Source: Hemibagrus wyckioides
Lineage: Eukaryota > Chordata > Actinopteri > Siluriformes > Bagridae
Reading direction: 5' to 3'
DNA: 64,000 nucleotides
Assembly: GCF_019097595.1 (NCBI RefSeq)
Contig: NC_080727.1
Coordinates: forward strand, 8,702,001 to 8,766,000
The first letter of the stretch is position 1. Each line of letters opens with the position of its first letter. Shown piece after piece: positions 37,601 through 46,919 of this stretch. Under the pieces are notes generated by a model. It saw nothing but the letters and a program-made list of their open reading frames with translations, did not search any database and was not told where the DNA came from. A program made the translations under genes and the position numbers.

Positions 37601-40600
37601 TGTCCTAAATGTCTTGGTATGCTGAAGTGTTAAGAGTTCCTTTCACTGGAACTAAGCCCAAGCCCAACCCCTGAAAAACAACACCTGAATTCAATGATTT
37701 GGAGGGGTGTCCCAAAACATTTGGCAATATAATGTATAAAATAAGGAATGCAACAAGTAAAGAAGAAGATAAAAAAATGAGAAAAACACTAACCGGCAAA
37801 TTATAGTGTTTATTTGCCAGATGTGAAGTTGTCGTATGTCATTTTTGTGAATAATAAGATCATTAATTAATTGTTTGTTATGCCATGCTGATAATTAGTT
37901 CATTAATTCCCTTTCATACATTGAGCTTATATATCTGCTTTTAGCAATTTGTACATTGTGTTATAGAAAGAAAGCTTTTTTCCAGGTGTTGTTATTCATA
38001 TCTTTCTCTCAGGTTTAGACATATACAGTGTTGATGAATAAGGTTGAATGTGTTTTTTCTGCAGCTGTTGCTGGGCAGTGGGGTTGGCACAGTGAGGCTG
38101 TATGATACTGAAGCCAAGAAAAATCTGTATGAAATGTCTATAGATGACACTCATCCACGGTAAGTATCAAAGTTTTTGCAAGACATTTCAGTGCTGTTTG
38201 AGAAATCTTTTTAAAATTAGCATTGATGAATTAGACAAAAAGACTTGTATCTCTTCTTCTTCTTTCTAATGAAGAAACAAAACCTTGCTAAAATGTTGCA
38301 ACACCTATTTAACGGTTTACCTTAGACTGCTACAAAGCAGTGCCCCTTCCAAAAATGTTAAATAAATGTCTTCTTGCAGAAAACTGTTACTATAGAAATG
38401 ACAGCGTACGGATGAGCTGCTGTTAAAGAAGTTTAATTGACTGATCAGCATCATGAATTCAACAGCATTGTGGTAGAAATATTATTTAATGCAAATATGT
38501 GTTTATCTGTGTGTGTGTGTGTTTCAGGATACTTTCCCTGGCCTGCAGCCCCAGTGGAACATCATTTGTGTGTTCAGCAGCAGCTCCTGTGGCTCGTTCA
38601 GGCGGCATGTCAGAAACAGCGCCACGTCTGATGCAGTCTGTCTCCGGACAACTGCTGCTCTGGGACACCAAGACTGTCAAACAACAGGTAAACAACGTAG
38701 TTATCATTCTGGTGTTACGCTATAATGTTATTTCATGTGCTTAATGGTGTTTTATTTATATATATATATATATATATATGTATATTAGAATGTTTTTGTA
38801 CAGTGCTCCATTGTGTTGTGTGGCTGCAGTTTTACTTGTAGCCAAGACACTAGGTTGCACTTAATGTGCTACAGTGTTTGTTTGCTATAGTGCACATTAT
38901 TATTCTGTATTGTTCTATATTACATTTTGGTGTGTGTGTGTGTGTGTTTGTAAGAAAGAGAGAGAGAAAGATTTATTTTTTTGTTATTTATTTGCAGCTG
39001 CAGTTTGCACTGGAGCCAGGGCCTGTCGCTGTGAACTGTATTGCGTTCAACCACAACGGGAATCTTCTGGTAACAGGAGCTGCTGATGGCATCATACGGC
39101 TGTTCGGTAAGATTATTATTATTATCACTGTGCAAACCTGGATACTAAAGTAGAATTTATAATGCCGTATGTACACCGATCAGCTATAACATGAGCTGTT
39201 ACAACATTAAACATTGAAGAAGAAATAAAACACACTGAGACATGTAGCTATAGCACATGACTCCATCCCATTGTTGATCATTTTTACATATGTCCCATTG
39301 TCTCTGTCTCTGCTATCAGTTTTATATGGACTCACTAACCATACTGCACATCAATGTCTTCCTTATATATCCATTCCTTCACATCATCGCACATATTATC
39401 TGTCCTCCCATGCAGACATGCAGAGGTATGAAAGTGTTATGAGTTGGAAGGCTCATGATGGTGAAGTGTATAGTGTTGAGTTCAGCTATGATGAAAACAC
39501 TGTGTTCAGCATCGGAGAGGACGGCAAGGTAAGTGTGTGTTAAAGCTACTCAGCTAGCTTAGACATAGTTTAGTCATTCTATACTACTTCTCTCTCTTTG
39601 AGTCTTTTGAGGTCATTTTGATTAAAGTGCATTTCTGTGTGTTCCAGTTCATCCAGTGGAATATCCACCGCTCTGGAGTGAAACAGTCAGAGTACTCGTT
39701 ATCTCAGGATGCTGTGGGACCGTTTATGCTGTCTGGCTACAGTGGATATAAGCAGGTTCAGGTGCCACGTGGGCGACTTTTTGCTTTCGATTCAGAGGGA
39801 CAGCATGTCCTCACCTGCTCCAGTAATGGAGGACTTATCTATCGGGTAAAAACACATGCACACATATTTATGTCATGTTTATCATATCCCTGAATGTGAA
39901 AATGTGACACAAAATAGCTCACACACCACTTCAATATATAAATGTTTTTTAAAGTTTGCAGTTTGTGGCAAACAGTTTTAGTTCTTTAGGAAATCTAGAG
40001 AAAGCAGTCATTTGCGTTCAATTTTTCAATTCGCCTATTGAGCAAAGCTATTATTATCATTATTAGTAGTAGTAGTAGTATTAAAAATAGTATTTTTGTT
40101 GTTATAATAATAATAATTTATAGTCCTTGTAAATAATAATAATAATAATAATAACAATTATTTTATTATTGTTATTAATAATAATATTATTATTAATATT
40201 ATTATTATTTTTATTAGGAACAGTTATTGTGTTTATTTATAAGCAATAATATAAGCAAGCATTTGGGTTCAAATTCCTAAAACACTTTAATTTCTTGGTT
40301 TTCAGTGCCATTATCTCAGTGCATATTTTGTGTGTGTGTGTGTTTTGCAGTTGCAATTCTATAAATTATAATATGCACCAAGTATAAAGTTAGCAGTTTG
40401 TTCAGACAGTTTCTATTCTCAGTTTATTTTTTTATTATACATTTTATTTAAATATTTATTATATTATATACTTTAGGTGTTGGTTTACATGGCTATTTTA
40501 ATGTACAGATTTTCTAATATTTGACATAATTCTGTGTGTTTGTGTTTTAAGCTGAATAAGGGAGATACAGGTCTGGAGAGTGTGTTGTCTTTGGGAGGGC

Positions 40601-40716
40601 ATAAAGCTCCGGTAGTAACGGTGGACTGGTGTTCAGCTGTGGACTGTGGAACCTGCCTTACAGCGTCAATGGATGGCAAAATCAAACTGAGCACGCTCCT
40701 CGCACAGAAACCATGA
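27162..40716 (+). CDS. WDR91: WD repeat-containing protein 91, complete gene (15 coding exons)
   Basis: Coding exons: 27162-27284, 28796-28975, 29074-29281, 29831-29913, 30717-30823, 32297-32462, 32735-32881, 36514-36701, 37091-37241, 38065-38159, 38528-38687, 38998-39106, 39416-39528, 39648-39845, 40552-40716. They join in phase to 2,193 nt (730 residues), close to the mammalian protein length. All introns are GT-AG except 29282-29830 (AT-AC). Residues 1-41 hold the LisH region ([13 protein letters not shown]). Residues 42-170 hold the conserved helical N-domain ([25 protein letters not shown]). A coiled coil spans about 185-225, a Ser/Pro-rich linker about 234-350, and WD40 repeats about 390-730 ([39 protein letters not shown]). 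WDR91 is known as a Rab7 effector that, with WDR81, restrains class III PI3-kinase activity during early-to-late endosome conversion. I see no disabling change. The start follows from the conserved [19 protein letters not shown] N-terminus. Transposon insertions are confined to introns. Confidence 0.96.
27337..28551 (+). mobile_element. Nearly complete Tc1-like element, subfamily I
   Basis: The 1,215-bp element has matching ends 'cactatattgccaaaagtat' and the reverse 'atacttttggcaatatagtg', each next to TA, in WDR91 intron 1 just 52 bp after the donor site. It is the best-preserved mobile element in the window and the likely parent type of the fold-back derivatives. AT repeats flank it on both sides. 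The sharp terminal repeats and open transposase frame suggest recent insertion. Confidence 0.95.
27471..28469 (+). CDS. Tc1-family transposase, open frame with shortened catalytic core
   Basis: The frame starts at the usual [13 protein letters not shown] and runs 332 residues to a TGA. The N-terminal paired-type helix-turn-helix ([14 protein letters not shown], then RTVRREL) and the [10 protein letters not shown] hook are present. Catalytic residues are visible as LWSDES, FQHDC and LIEHLWDE. The spacing between the second Asp and the Glu is 23 residues instead of the usual 34: about 33 bp are missing near 28247-28252, replacing the [17 protein letters not shown] segment by TW. The frame is open, but cleavage activity is probably lost. 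Upstream, the same reading frame is open back through WDR91 coding exon 1 (see findings). Confidence 0.88.
   Translation: MGRSQELSEFQRGTVIGCHLCNKSSREISSLLNIPQSTVSCIIRTWKCLGTTATQPRSGRPHKLTERGQRMLRRIVRRGRQLSAESIATDLQTSCGLQISSRTVRRELHGMGFHGRAAASKPYITKCNAKRRMQWCKAHRHCTLEQWRHVLWSDESRFSIWQSDGRVWVWRLPGERYLSDCIVPSVKFGGGGIMVWGCFSGAGLGPLVPVKGTLNASAYQDSLDNSMLPTLWEQFGAGPFLFQHDCAPVHKARSIKTWMTWSPDLNLIEHLWDELERRLRARPSRPTSVCDLTNALLEEWSKIPINTLLNLVDSHPRRVEAVIAAKGGPTSY
28554..28637. repeat. (TA)n microsatellite
   Basis: About 40 TA units directly follow the Tc1 element's target TA. The tyrosine/isoleucine repeat frames over it are not genes. Confidence 0.95.
29282..29830 (+). other. WDR91: U12-type AT-AC intron of WDR91
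   Basis: The intron starts 'atatcctttc', a full match to the U12 AT-AC donor consensus, and ends 'tatactcac'. At 29814-29822 the sequence 'ttccttaat' closely fits the U12 branch-point consensus, about ten bases before the AC. Splicing here joins ATG-C to CT-CAG-CCC and gives Cys-Met-Pro-Gln-Pro, which aligns with the Cys-Met-Pro-Val-Pro of mammalian WDR91. The GT-AG alternative (gt at 29274, ag at 29835) shifts the frame into an immediate stop. Confidence 0.9.
30526..30605 (-). mobile_element. Terminal fragment of Tc1 subfamily II in WDR91 intron
   Basis: The segment 'catcaggcataacattatca ... cctaatattgtgttggtccc' is the outermost 80 bp of the subfamily-II element. The rest is absent. It lies 112 bp before the next WDR91 exon. 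Confidence 0.8.
32912..36450. mobile_element. Fold-back Tc1 derivative split by a LINE, WDR91 intron 7
   Basis: The left terminal repeat 'cactatattgccaaaagttt' follows a TA only 30 bp after the donor of the exon ending at 32881. The left arm covers about 32912-33230. The loop continues the transposase 3' end to about 33385. The right arm (reverse) begins near 33400 ('gtctggctcgtagtctccag') and is interrupted near 33615 by the LINE. It resumes at about 36396 ('cactggaactaagatttgga') with a damaged terminal repeat where 'ggggtgtctcca' is duplicated. About 50 bp of the right arm are missing at the insertion point. Confidence 0.85.
33615..36395 (-). pseudogene. RTE-type non-LTR retrotransposon, frameshifted
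   Basis: Read on the minus strand, the order is: a 5' region with 'ccggatcggtcgaggcccgg'; an endonuclease N-part at 36288-35752 ([27 protein letters not shown]); the rest of the endonuclease at 35741-35370 ([20 protein letters not shown]); a linker at 35383-35123; and reverse transcriptase at 35105-33615 ([84 protein letters not shown]). The polymerase FADD box is intact. Three frame breaks between these pieces prevent a full protein. I assign it to the RTE clade (Expander-like) from these motifs. It lies antisense to WDR91. Confidence 0.88.
37303..37734. mobile_element. Fold-back Tc1 derivative, left end lost, WDR91 intron 9
   Basis: The left arm starts inside the transposase segment ('caaagcaaggtccataaaga') at about 37303, 61 bp after the exon donor. 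It continues to about 37420 and then reverses ('ctcgcagtttctgctctaag') into a right arm ending 'acatttggcaatataatg' next to TA. The left terminal repeat is missing, so it cannot transpose. The two arms still pair over roughly 110 bp. Confidence 0.82.
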
Positions 40717-40870
40717 CAGGAAAAAGTGCTCATATTGTACATTTCTATTTATCATTTTTATATAGTGTTCTGTCACTTGGGTAAAGACAACTGATCCTAG
40801 TCTAACTTACTTTACTTTTATTACTTTCACTTTTCAGTTCTATATACTGGACTTAAATAGATAGTTTTCA

Positions 40871-40876
40871 AATAAA
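40871..40876 (+). terminator. WDR91: WDR91 polyadenylation signal
   Basis: Canonical AATAAA 155 bp after the TGA stop, the first such hexamer downstream. The 3' UTR would be about 170-180 nt. Confidence 0.65.
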
Positions 40877-40889
40877 ATCCCACCATACT

Positions 40890-42340
40890 TTAGTTATGCA
40901 ACTCTTATTCACATAAAGTACTAACGATGATAATAAGGCCATAATGTCATATGATTTGCATCTTTTTAATCCTAATCAGACCAGTGTGGATAAGGGTGGG
41001 GTCACTTCTGTTAGGGTAGGAATGCTTCATCATAGGATAAAGATAATCATTCAGAAGAATAGATTTTGCAGTGTCTGTTTTTATAAGAGGATATGTAGAC
41101 CCAAATCATTCCAGCAAAATGTTTTACCTCTCACTATAGGGGTCAAACATTCAGGTCATGCCGTGAACATGGCGAAAGATCAGGTCCATTCTGACCTGAA
41201 CACTATTCCACACCTGTGTAATGCTATTCCTGTGGTTTTCGCACTGCTGACCTTTTAAATCTGCTTTCATTATTGTAATGAGACGTTTATGCTCCACAAT
41301 ATCGCTCTCTCTTTAGCTGTGAAGAGAGATCTTGCCGATTACTTGAATATGTCCTGCAGTAACATTCTCAGGCACCTGAACAGTTGTTATTTCATTGTAT
41401 TTCCGGCTACAATTCCACAGCTTGTCCCTTAAATTGGCTCATCTATAGACTGAGACAGTTTAAAAAAAATAAAAAGTAAAAATCTATGAACAAAAGATTC
41501 ATATCAGGATTTCTGAAACAGCCACAAATAGTTCTGACACCATTTTAAAGAATGCATTCCTGAATAGTTAATATCAACTATTGAATTTGTGTATAATAAA
41601 TGATAAAATAAAAAGTGTTTGTTGATACCCAAAGCTTTTAGACTCTTCCTTTATTTCATTACGACTTCCAAATGAATCGGTGTTAAAAGTGTAATGGTGT
41701 GTTGGATATGTAGAACAATCAAAGGACGCATCTATTTAATCTCATTTGTGCCTAATATAAGCATATTGTTGCATTCATTTTCATCATTTTATTGACTTCT
41801 TTTGTTGTATTCAATCAGTGTTGTTTAGAAATTAGAAAAATTATATGGAAAGGGAAATTGTTTTATTCTTTGTGTGAGTAATTAGCTAATTAATTATCAA
41901 ACATGATAGCTCAATTGCACAAATGGTGAACATGTACTGTATATGCATCTAAATATACACTACTGATAAAAATACTAACATACATATTTCTATATATTAC
42001 ATATATCCATATACTATATATGTATCATGTTTTTCTCTGGTAAGTAAGAATTTAACTCGGACAAAAAAAAAAAAAAACCCAAACATTTTGTATAAACAAA
42101 ATAAGCTGTGCTTTTTCTTCCTGTTGCACATAAAATATATCCCGCTAAAATATTCATTTTCTCTTGAGGTGTGTGTGTGTTGTGCAGAAGGAGAGTTATA
42201 TGAAGAATCCCTTTGTCTTCGTCTATTGAATAACTATGCAAAAAAAATTGCACTCCTCCCAAGCTACTCATTTATCCAAGTCTGGATTATATATATGTCA
42301 AGTTTTATAATCAATCAAATATTGTAAACTACAGAAAATC
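40890..42340. other. Intergenic stretch between WDR91 and VMO1 cluster
   Basis: No exon recognised. A plus-strand frame at 40944-41258 has no start context, splice setting or known motif, and I regard it as chance or as part of an unclassified repeat. A further AATAAA-rich patch is near 41595-41615. Confidence 0.45.
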
Positions 42341-42344
42341 ACAC

Positions 42345-42665
42345 ACAAACTAAAATTTGCAATGCAATTTTATTTATTGTTCTATGACATATTCTTGAAC
42401 AAAATCATTATTTAGATAAATTCCCAACAAAATTTTATTGTTTTCTTTTGGACCAAATCATTGTGAATTTCTTTACTCAGAATAAGAGACATATATTGCA
42501 GGTCATGATTATATTCATGAAGACAAATCTGTATCCATTGTGTGTACTCATTTTTGTCTGCCAGAGATAAGCACTGAAAGATTTGGATCCAAACTAGTAT
42601 AATTATACACAAGCAAATGATCCTTATGTGATGAAGTGCAGGAACAACACCTGCACTTGGAGGTG
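42345..42665 (-). repeat. Segmental duplication block downstream of VMO1 copy A
   Basis: This block pairs with 51055-51365. Shared stretches, apart from a few changes, include 'tgacatattcttgaacaaa', 'tatattgcaggtcatgatta' and 'caagcaaatgatccttatgt' in the same order and orientation. It marks the downstream part of the unit that was duplicated together with the VMO1 gene. Confidence 0.8.
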
Positions 42666-42715
42666 TGATTTCCCCTGTGTTATCTATTTAAAACAATGAA
42701 TAAGAATTGTTCATC

Positions 42716-42792
42716 ATAAACCTGATAGAGTGAGATCATGAGAAAGAAAATAGTCGTAATCGTAGTTTGAGTTGTCCTCTTCATTATCTCTG
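42716..42792 (-). other. Exon-like acidic C-terminal segment, function unknown
   Basis: On the minus strand a 'tgtgttacag' acceptor-like sequence is followed by an open run encoding RDNEEDNSNYDYDYFLSHDL and four further residues, then a stop. The composition (Asp/Asn/Tyr) is unlike random AT-rich DNA. I know no family with this tail, see no partner exon, and find no counterpart near the copy-B unit. It could be a last exon of an unrecognised gene or chance. Confidence 0.2.
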
Positions 42793-43058
42793 TAACACAC
42801 AAAAACAAATATATGAGTCCCAAGTTCATGTTTTCTGAGGACATTCATGTAAAAGTATTGCAGAATATTAAAAACGTTCTTTATACACTGCACTGCACTG
42901 TACAATACTAATACTCTTATATGGTCCATTAACTGCTAAATTAGCTGTAACAAAGTGGCCAGTGAGTGGATATTGTAAGTGAGTGACTGCAAATATAAAC
43001 CTACTGAACTCTATTCTGCACTGCCAGGACACTGAGGTCTCACTAATACGTTACTTGT

Positions 43059-43334
43059 ACATGCGCTGATCATCCATAACATTATGACCGCCTGCCTAAT
43101 ATTGTGTTCGGAGATGCTCTGATCCAGTGGTCTAGCCATCACACTTTGGCCCTTGTCAAACTCGCTCAAATCCTTACGCTTGCCCATTTTTCCTGCTTCT
43201 AACATCAACTTTGAAGACAAAATGTTCACTTGCTGCCTAATATATCCCACCCACTAACAGGTGCCATGATGAGGAGATCATCAGTGTTATTCACTTCACC
43301 TGTCACTGCTCATAATGTTGTGCCTGATTGGTGT
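43059..43334 (-). mobile_element. Tc1 subfamily II, minimal deletion derivative
   Basis: Degenerate left end 'gctgatcatccataacatta' and right end 'gtgcctgattggtg' frame only about 275 bp. The left terminal region is joined directly to the start of the transposase gene (read on minus: [13 protein letters not shown]). It lies about 400 bp downstream of the VMO1 copy A stop. Confidence 0.75.
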
Positions 43335-43615
43335 AAATTACTTCTACATATTTTACAGTTAATAATGGTATAATGTATATATTTTAGACACTGACTCAAG
43401 TTTGTTGCTTGGAAAGGGCTGCATTATATTTATAAATTGTGAGTCATATATTTACTTAATGCCTTTAATCTTTAACTCTGCTTTGACTGGTTTGATAATG
43501 AATGTACATGACACAGCAAAGTACTTCCTCTTTATTTTTTATATGAAGCTACACCATTAATTATGAGTAGTAAAAAAAATTTCATTATTTAAAAAAAAAA
43601 TAAATTTAGTTTTTT

Positions 43616-43621
43616 TTTATT
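43616..43621 (-). terminator. VMO1 copy A polyadenylation signal
   Basis: AATAAA on the minus strand, about 120 bp after the stop codon of copy A and the nearest candidate. Confidence 0.5.
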
Positions 43622-43739
43622 CTTAAAAACAATGGCAAAAAATGTACTTTGCATTTAGAAATTCGACTTTTCTAAAAAAAAAAAAAAAAAAAAAAAAAAC
43701 AATTGTAAGGAAAATCATGCAAACCTTATTAAACGTACC

Positions 43740-45744
43740 TTAATAACAGCAGTAAAATTTGACGTCATTAAGAGCGGTGTCGTCTCCTGAACCCTGTGGT
43801 GACTCTACTTTGGTTTGGATTCCACAAATCCCTGTTCCAACACATTTTTCACTCCATCCACCCCATTCTCCCCAGGACATGCCACTGCCGGTCAACTGTA
43901 CCCCTCCAGTGCATGAGAACCTGTAAGGTTGTTGTTTTTTTATTTAAGAAAGTGCTCTGCATTATTCCTTTAAGCCACTTCTATTCATGAAATTCACTGT
44001 AGATGAAAACAGCTACATATAAAAATATATGAGCAATAATCACAGTTTATAAACATAGTTCCAGAGGACTATTAACAAATTCTAAACACAGTTAGAAGAA
44101 TTTATTTATACAGCCGTCCGATAAACTGTTATCCTTTCCAGTTTCTTTTAACAATAAATGACAGAAATTAGGAGATATTAGTCACCTTATGTTGTTAGCA
44201 GCAGTATCATCACCTCGTCCTTGACCGGATTCTACTCGCAGCTGAAATGCCTGTAGCACTCCATTAGGGCACCAGTTGTTCTGCGTCCAAGACCCCCAGC
44301 TTAAAGAAAAGAATAAACAATAGTAACTGGTCCCTCAAACCAGCTTGTTTTGTTATCAAAAAAATAATATTTTCACCACCAGTGCTATTTGGTAGTTTTT
44401 TGTTTATTATAGCTTTTAATTCTTCTGTCATTAGCGCTTGTACTTACAGTCAAAATAATGATCCCTTATCCAATTATCCTTATTGGTCAATTGCTGACTT
44501 GTAAATAGATCTGAATTCAATTCAACACTGGAGCATGTGATTTTCTAAGCAAGGGGCAATGTTTAATTAGAGTTACGCTGCTGGGAAATCCTGGTATTGC
44601 TCAAATACAACTGTTGGCTCATTGATTAAGGCCTTTAACCTTGAACTGCTGATGATGGCATGATGATGATGTAAGCTGTGTTGGATAAAGGCATCATCAT
44701 ATGACTTTGTGTTTGCACTGAGATGTAGAGACTGATGAGTAAGAATAACTTGCAACAGGAGCTGACAAACAACCTCCAAATACAAACATAGCAGAAATGA
44801 ACCATACAGTTATACACTCAGTGAATTACAGAGTAAAGTCACATGTAATGCAATGTGTATACATATTCATATTAAAGGTACTTACAATAGAAAATCTGAA
44901 TTTTGAACAATGTTACCATTTTCAACTATTTAACAGTCAGAAAGTAATGTTTAATCATTTAAGCCAGACATTAATTTGCTATTATATTAATATTAACAAT
45001 GTACTAGCCAATCGTGCATATTATGATTAATAATTGCTCAGTGGTTTGTGCTGTCATTGTATCATATTGTTTTACAACTTGAAGTTCAGGACAATTAAAA
45101 TTGCTTTCTGGGGGTAACTTTTGTACAATAGTGAAACAGATCCTTTAAGCATCCACTATGAGTTTTCTAATACAATGAAAAGAGTATACAATGTAAAATC
45201 ATGGATTTTGGTTGCCCGTGAAACTTTACCTGCCGGTATCAGATTGGACTGTAGAATAGGGCTGAGGCTGCTGTGTGGAGCCCATGGGTTTAGTGCAGCG
45301 AAGGGCAATTCCATTTAGGGCTGTGTCATCTCCATCTCCTACTGATTGTTCAACCTGGAAGACAAGTGAAACATAATGTTAAATACCTAATAGACAGAAC
45401 AAAATCCATTTCCTGAGACAGGTAGTATTTAATGAAAGATTCTTATACATATCTAATTAGAATTAGAGTTGGAATTACTATAATTAGAATCAGAATGAAC
45501 GGAAAGTAGAACTTCTTAGTAGTAATCCAGCAAAATGGGATGTACTTACTTTGAGACTAAAGCCTGTAGCATAGGTCCCATAGGGACACATATCTCGATG
45601 TCCCCATGAGCCCCAGCCCATTCCATTATTAACTTGAATCTTGCCTGAATACGTCCTCTCAACTATCTGTCCATTGCTGACACTCATGAGCTGCCCAAAG
45701 CAGAGAACTAACATAGGCAAAACAATACTGCTCACAAACCCCAT
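43740..45744 (-). CDS. Vitelline membrane outer layer protein 1-like, copy A
   Basis: Four exons on the minus strand: 45550-45744, 45230-45354, 44186-44299 and 43740-43920. All splice sites are GT-AG and the joined frame is 204 residues plus stop, about the length of mammalian VMO1. Residues 1-25 form a signal peptide (hydrophobic [13 protein letters not shown], then SVSNG). Three repeats typical of the VMO1 beta-prism follow: about 41-85 ([29 protein letters not shown]), 107-148 ([28 protein letters not shown]) and 160-203 ([26 protein letters not shown]). The protein should be secreted. In birds VMO1 builds the egg's outer vitelline layer; its task in fish is not known to me. It belongs to a tandem set with copies B and C. 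Confidence 0.95.
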
Positions 45745-45865
45745 GATTTCTGATCAACCTAGATATAAAAAAAAGTCAGGTTACTAGCTGATCAAAATCT
45801 TCCTTGCTGAAACAAGTAAGCAAATTCTATGCAAACTAAAGACACACTGAGACTGCTTATAACTG

Positions 45866-45899
45866 TTTATATGCTGTACCTTCCACAAAATGCTATTGG
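45866..45899 (-). promoter_or_regulatory. VMO1 copy A core promoter (TATA and CCAAT)
   Basis: On the minus strand a TATAAA lies at 45866-45871, about 122 bp before the start codon, with a CCAAT box at 45895-45899, 24 bp further upstream. Both are conserved at the same spacing before copy B. The polypyrimidine run ending 'tatatctag' at about 45764 also looks like a splice acceptor, so a short intron in the 5' UTR is possible. Confidence 0.6.
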
Positions 45900-46194
45900 T
45901 TGTCTGAGGTCCTCCTCTTTCTGTAAACTAAGAAATGTGACAGCATGCACATATGTGTACATAAACAGAAATAACCTGTTAACCCGTTTACTTTTGGTCA
46001 CTGGAAATTCCAGACTTTTAAAACATGGTACAGATATTAGATCAACAACTCCAGTCAAACCTCAGTAAACAGATGATGGTGAAATGGAGGCACAATCATA
46101 TCACAATGGAGGCACAATCATAAAAGAATCATTGAATTTTGAAGTTGAGATTAGAAGGTTTAACAGGAATACATTAAAAGACCATTTTATACAT

Positions 46195-46530
46195 GCTGAA
46201 TTATTATTATTGCTGTGCAAAGGTAGAATTTATAGGTTATAATTTATTTATAATGCCATATGTTTCCTATTAAGTCTTTTTCATAATTAATATAACCAAT
46301 ATGTAATTAGTGTAATTATAGTTTTCAGTATATCATAGTATCTGCCTACAGCTTCACCTTGTATACAAAATCATATGTGTTACACCATAATTGTAAACAC
46401 AGAAAAAAAATTGTAGAAATTGTAAGTATAATTGTAATCATATAAACTGATAAATAAACTAAATAAATAAATAAACTGAGATGTGCAGCTATAGCATGAC
46501 TCCATCCCATTGCTGATCATTTTCCAAAAA
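46195..46530. repeat. Segment resembling WDR91 intron 12
   Basis: Pieces of 39111-39285 recur here in the same order: an ATT run with 'ctgtgcaaa', 'tagaatttata', 'ataatgccatatg' and 'agctatagcatgactccatc'. The copy here is longer, with extra sequence between the pieces. It is either a local duplication or a second copy of an unclassified repeat. Confidence 0.55.
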
Positions 46531-46915
46531 GAATATACCCCTTTGTGTTTTATTCCTTACATAACTCTGAAACAGCTCTGCAATGATTCCTCTGTCTGTT
46601 TGTGGAAACTACTAAAATATTTTTCGAAAACAGATTTTCTAACTCACTGTTAGTTTGCTTCAGTTTATTAAAACACTGACAAAGACAAATGTTAGGCCAC
46701 ATTTTGTTAAAAAGTAACTTTGTTAGAGATATTAAGTTATAGACCTGAAATGTTTTTTAAGCCATTTAACCTAGGATTACACATTATCAATATTAATATT
46801 TTAGATTTTGTTTGTTCTTCTTTTCTGAAACACTGACAAGTAATATTATTATATTATTGTTGTTGTTGTTGTTGTTGTTGTTGTAATAATAATAAAAAGA
46901 AGAAGTAGAAGAAGG
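46531..46915. other. Gene-free stretch with (TTG)n
   Basis: No gene recognised. A TTG array at about 46856-46884 and AAT/AAG-rich sequence lie next to the LTR element's left edge. Confidence 0.5.
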
Positions 46916-46919
46916 AGAC

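Noticed and set aside
40944..41258. A 104-codon plus-strand frame after WDR91
   Set aside because: It has no known motif, no start context and no splice partner. It lies beyond the WDR91 poly-A signal and may belong to an unclassified repeat, so it is not reported as a gene.
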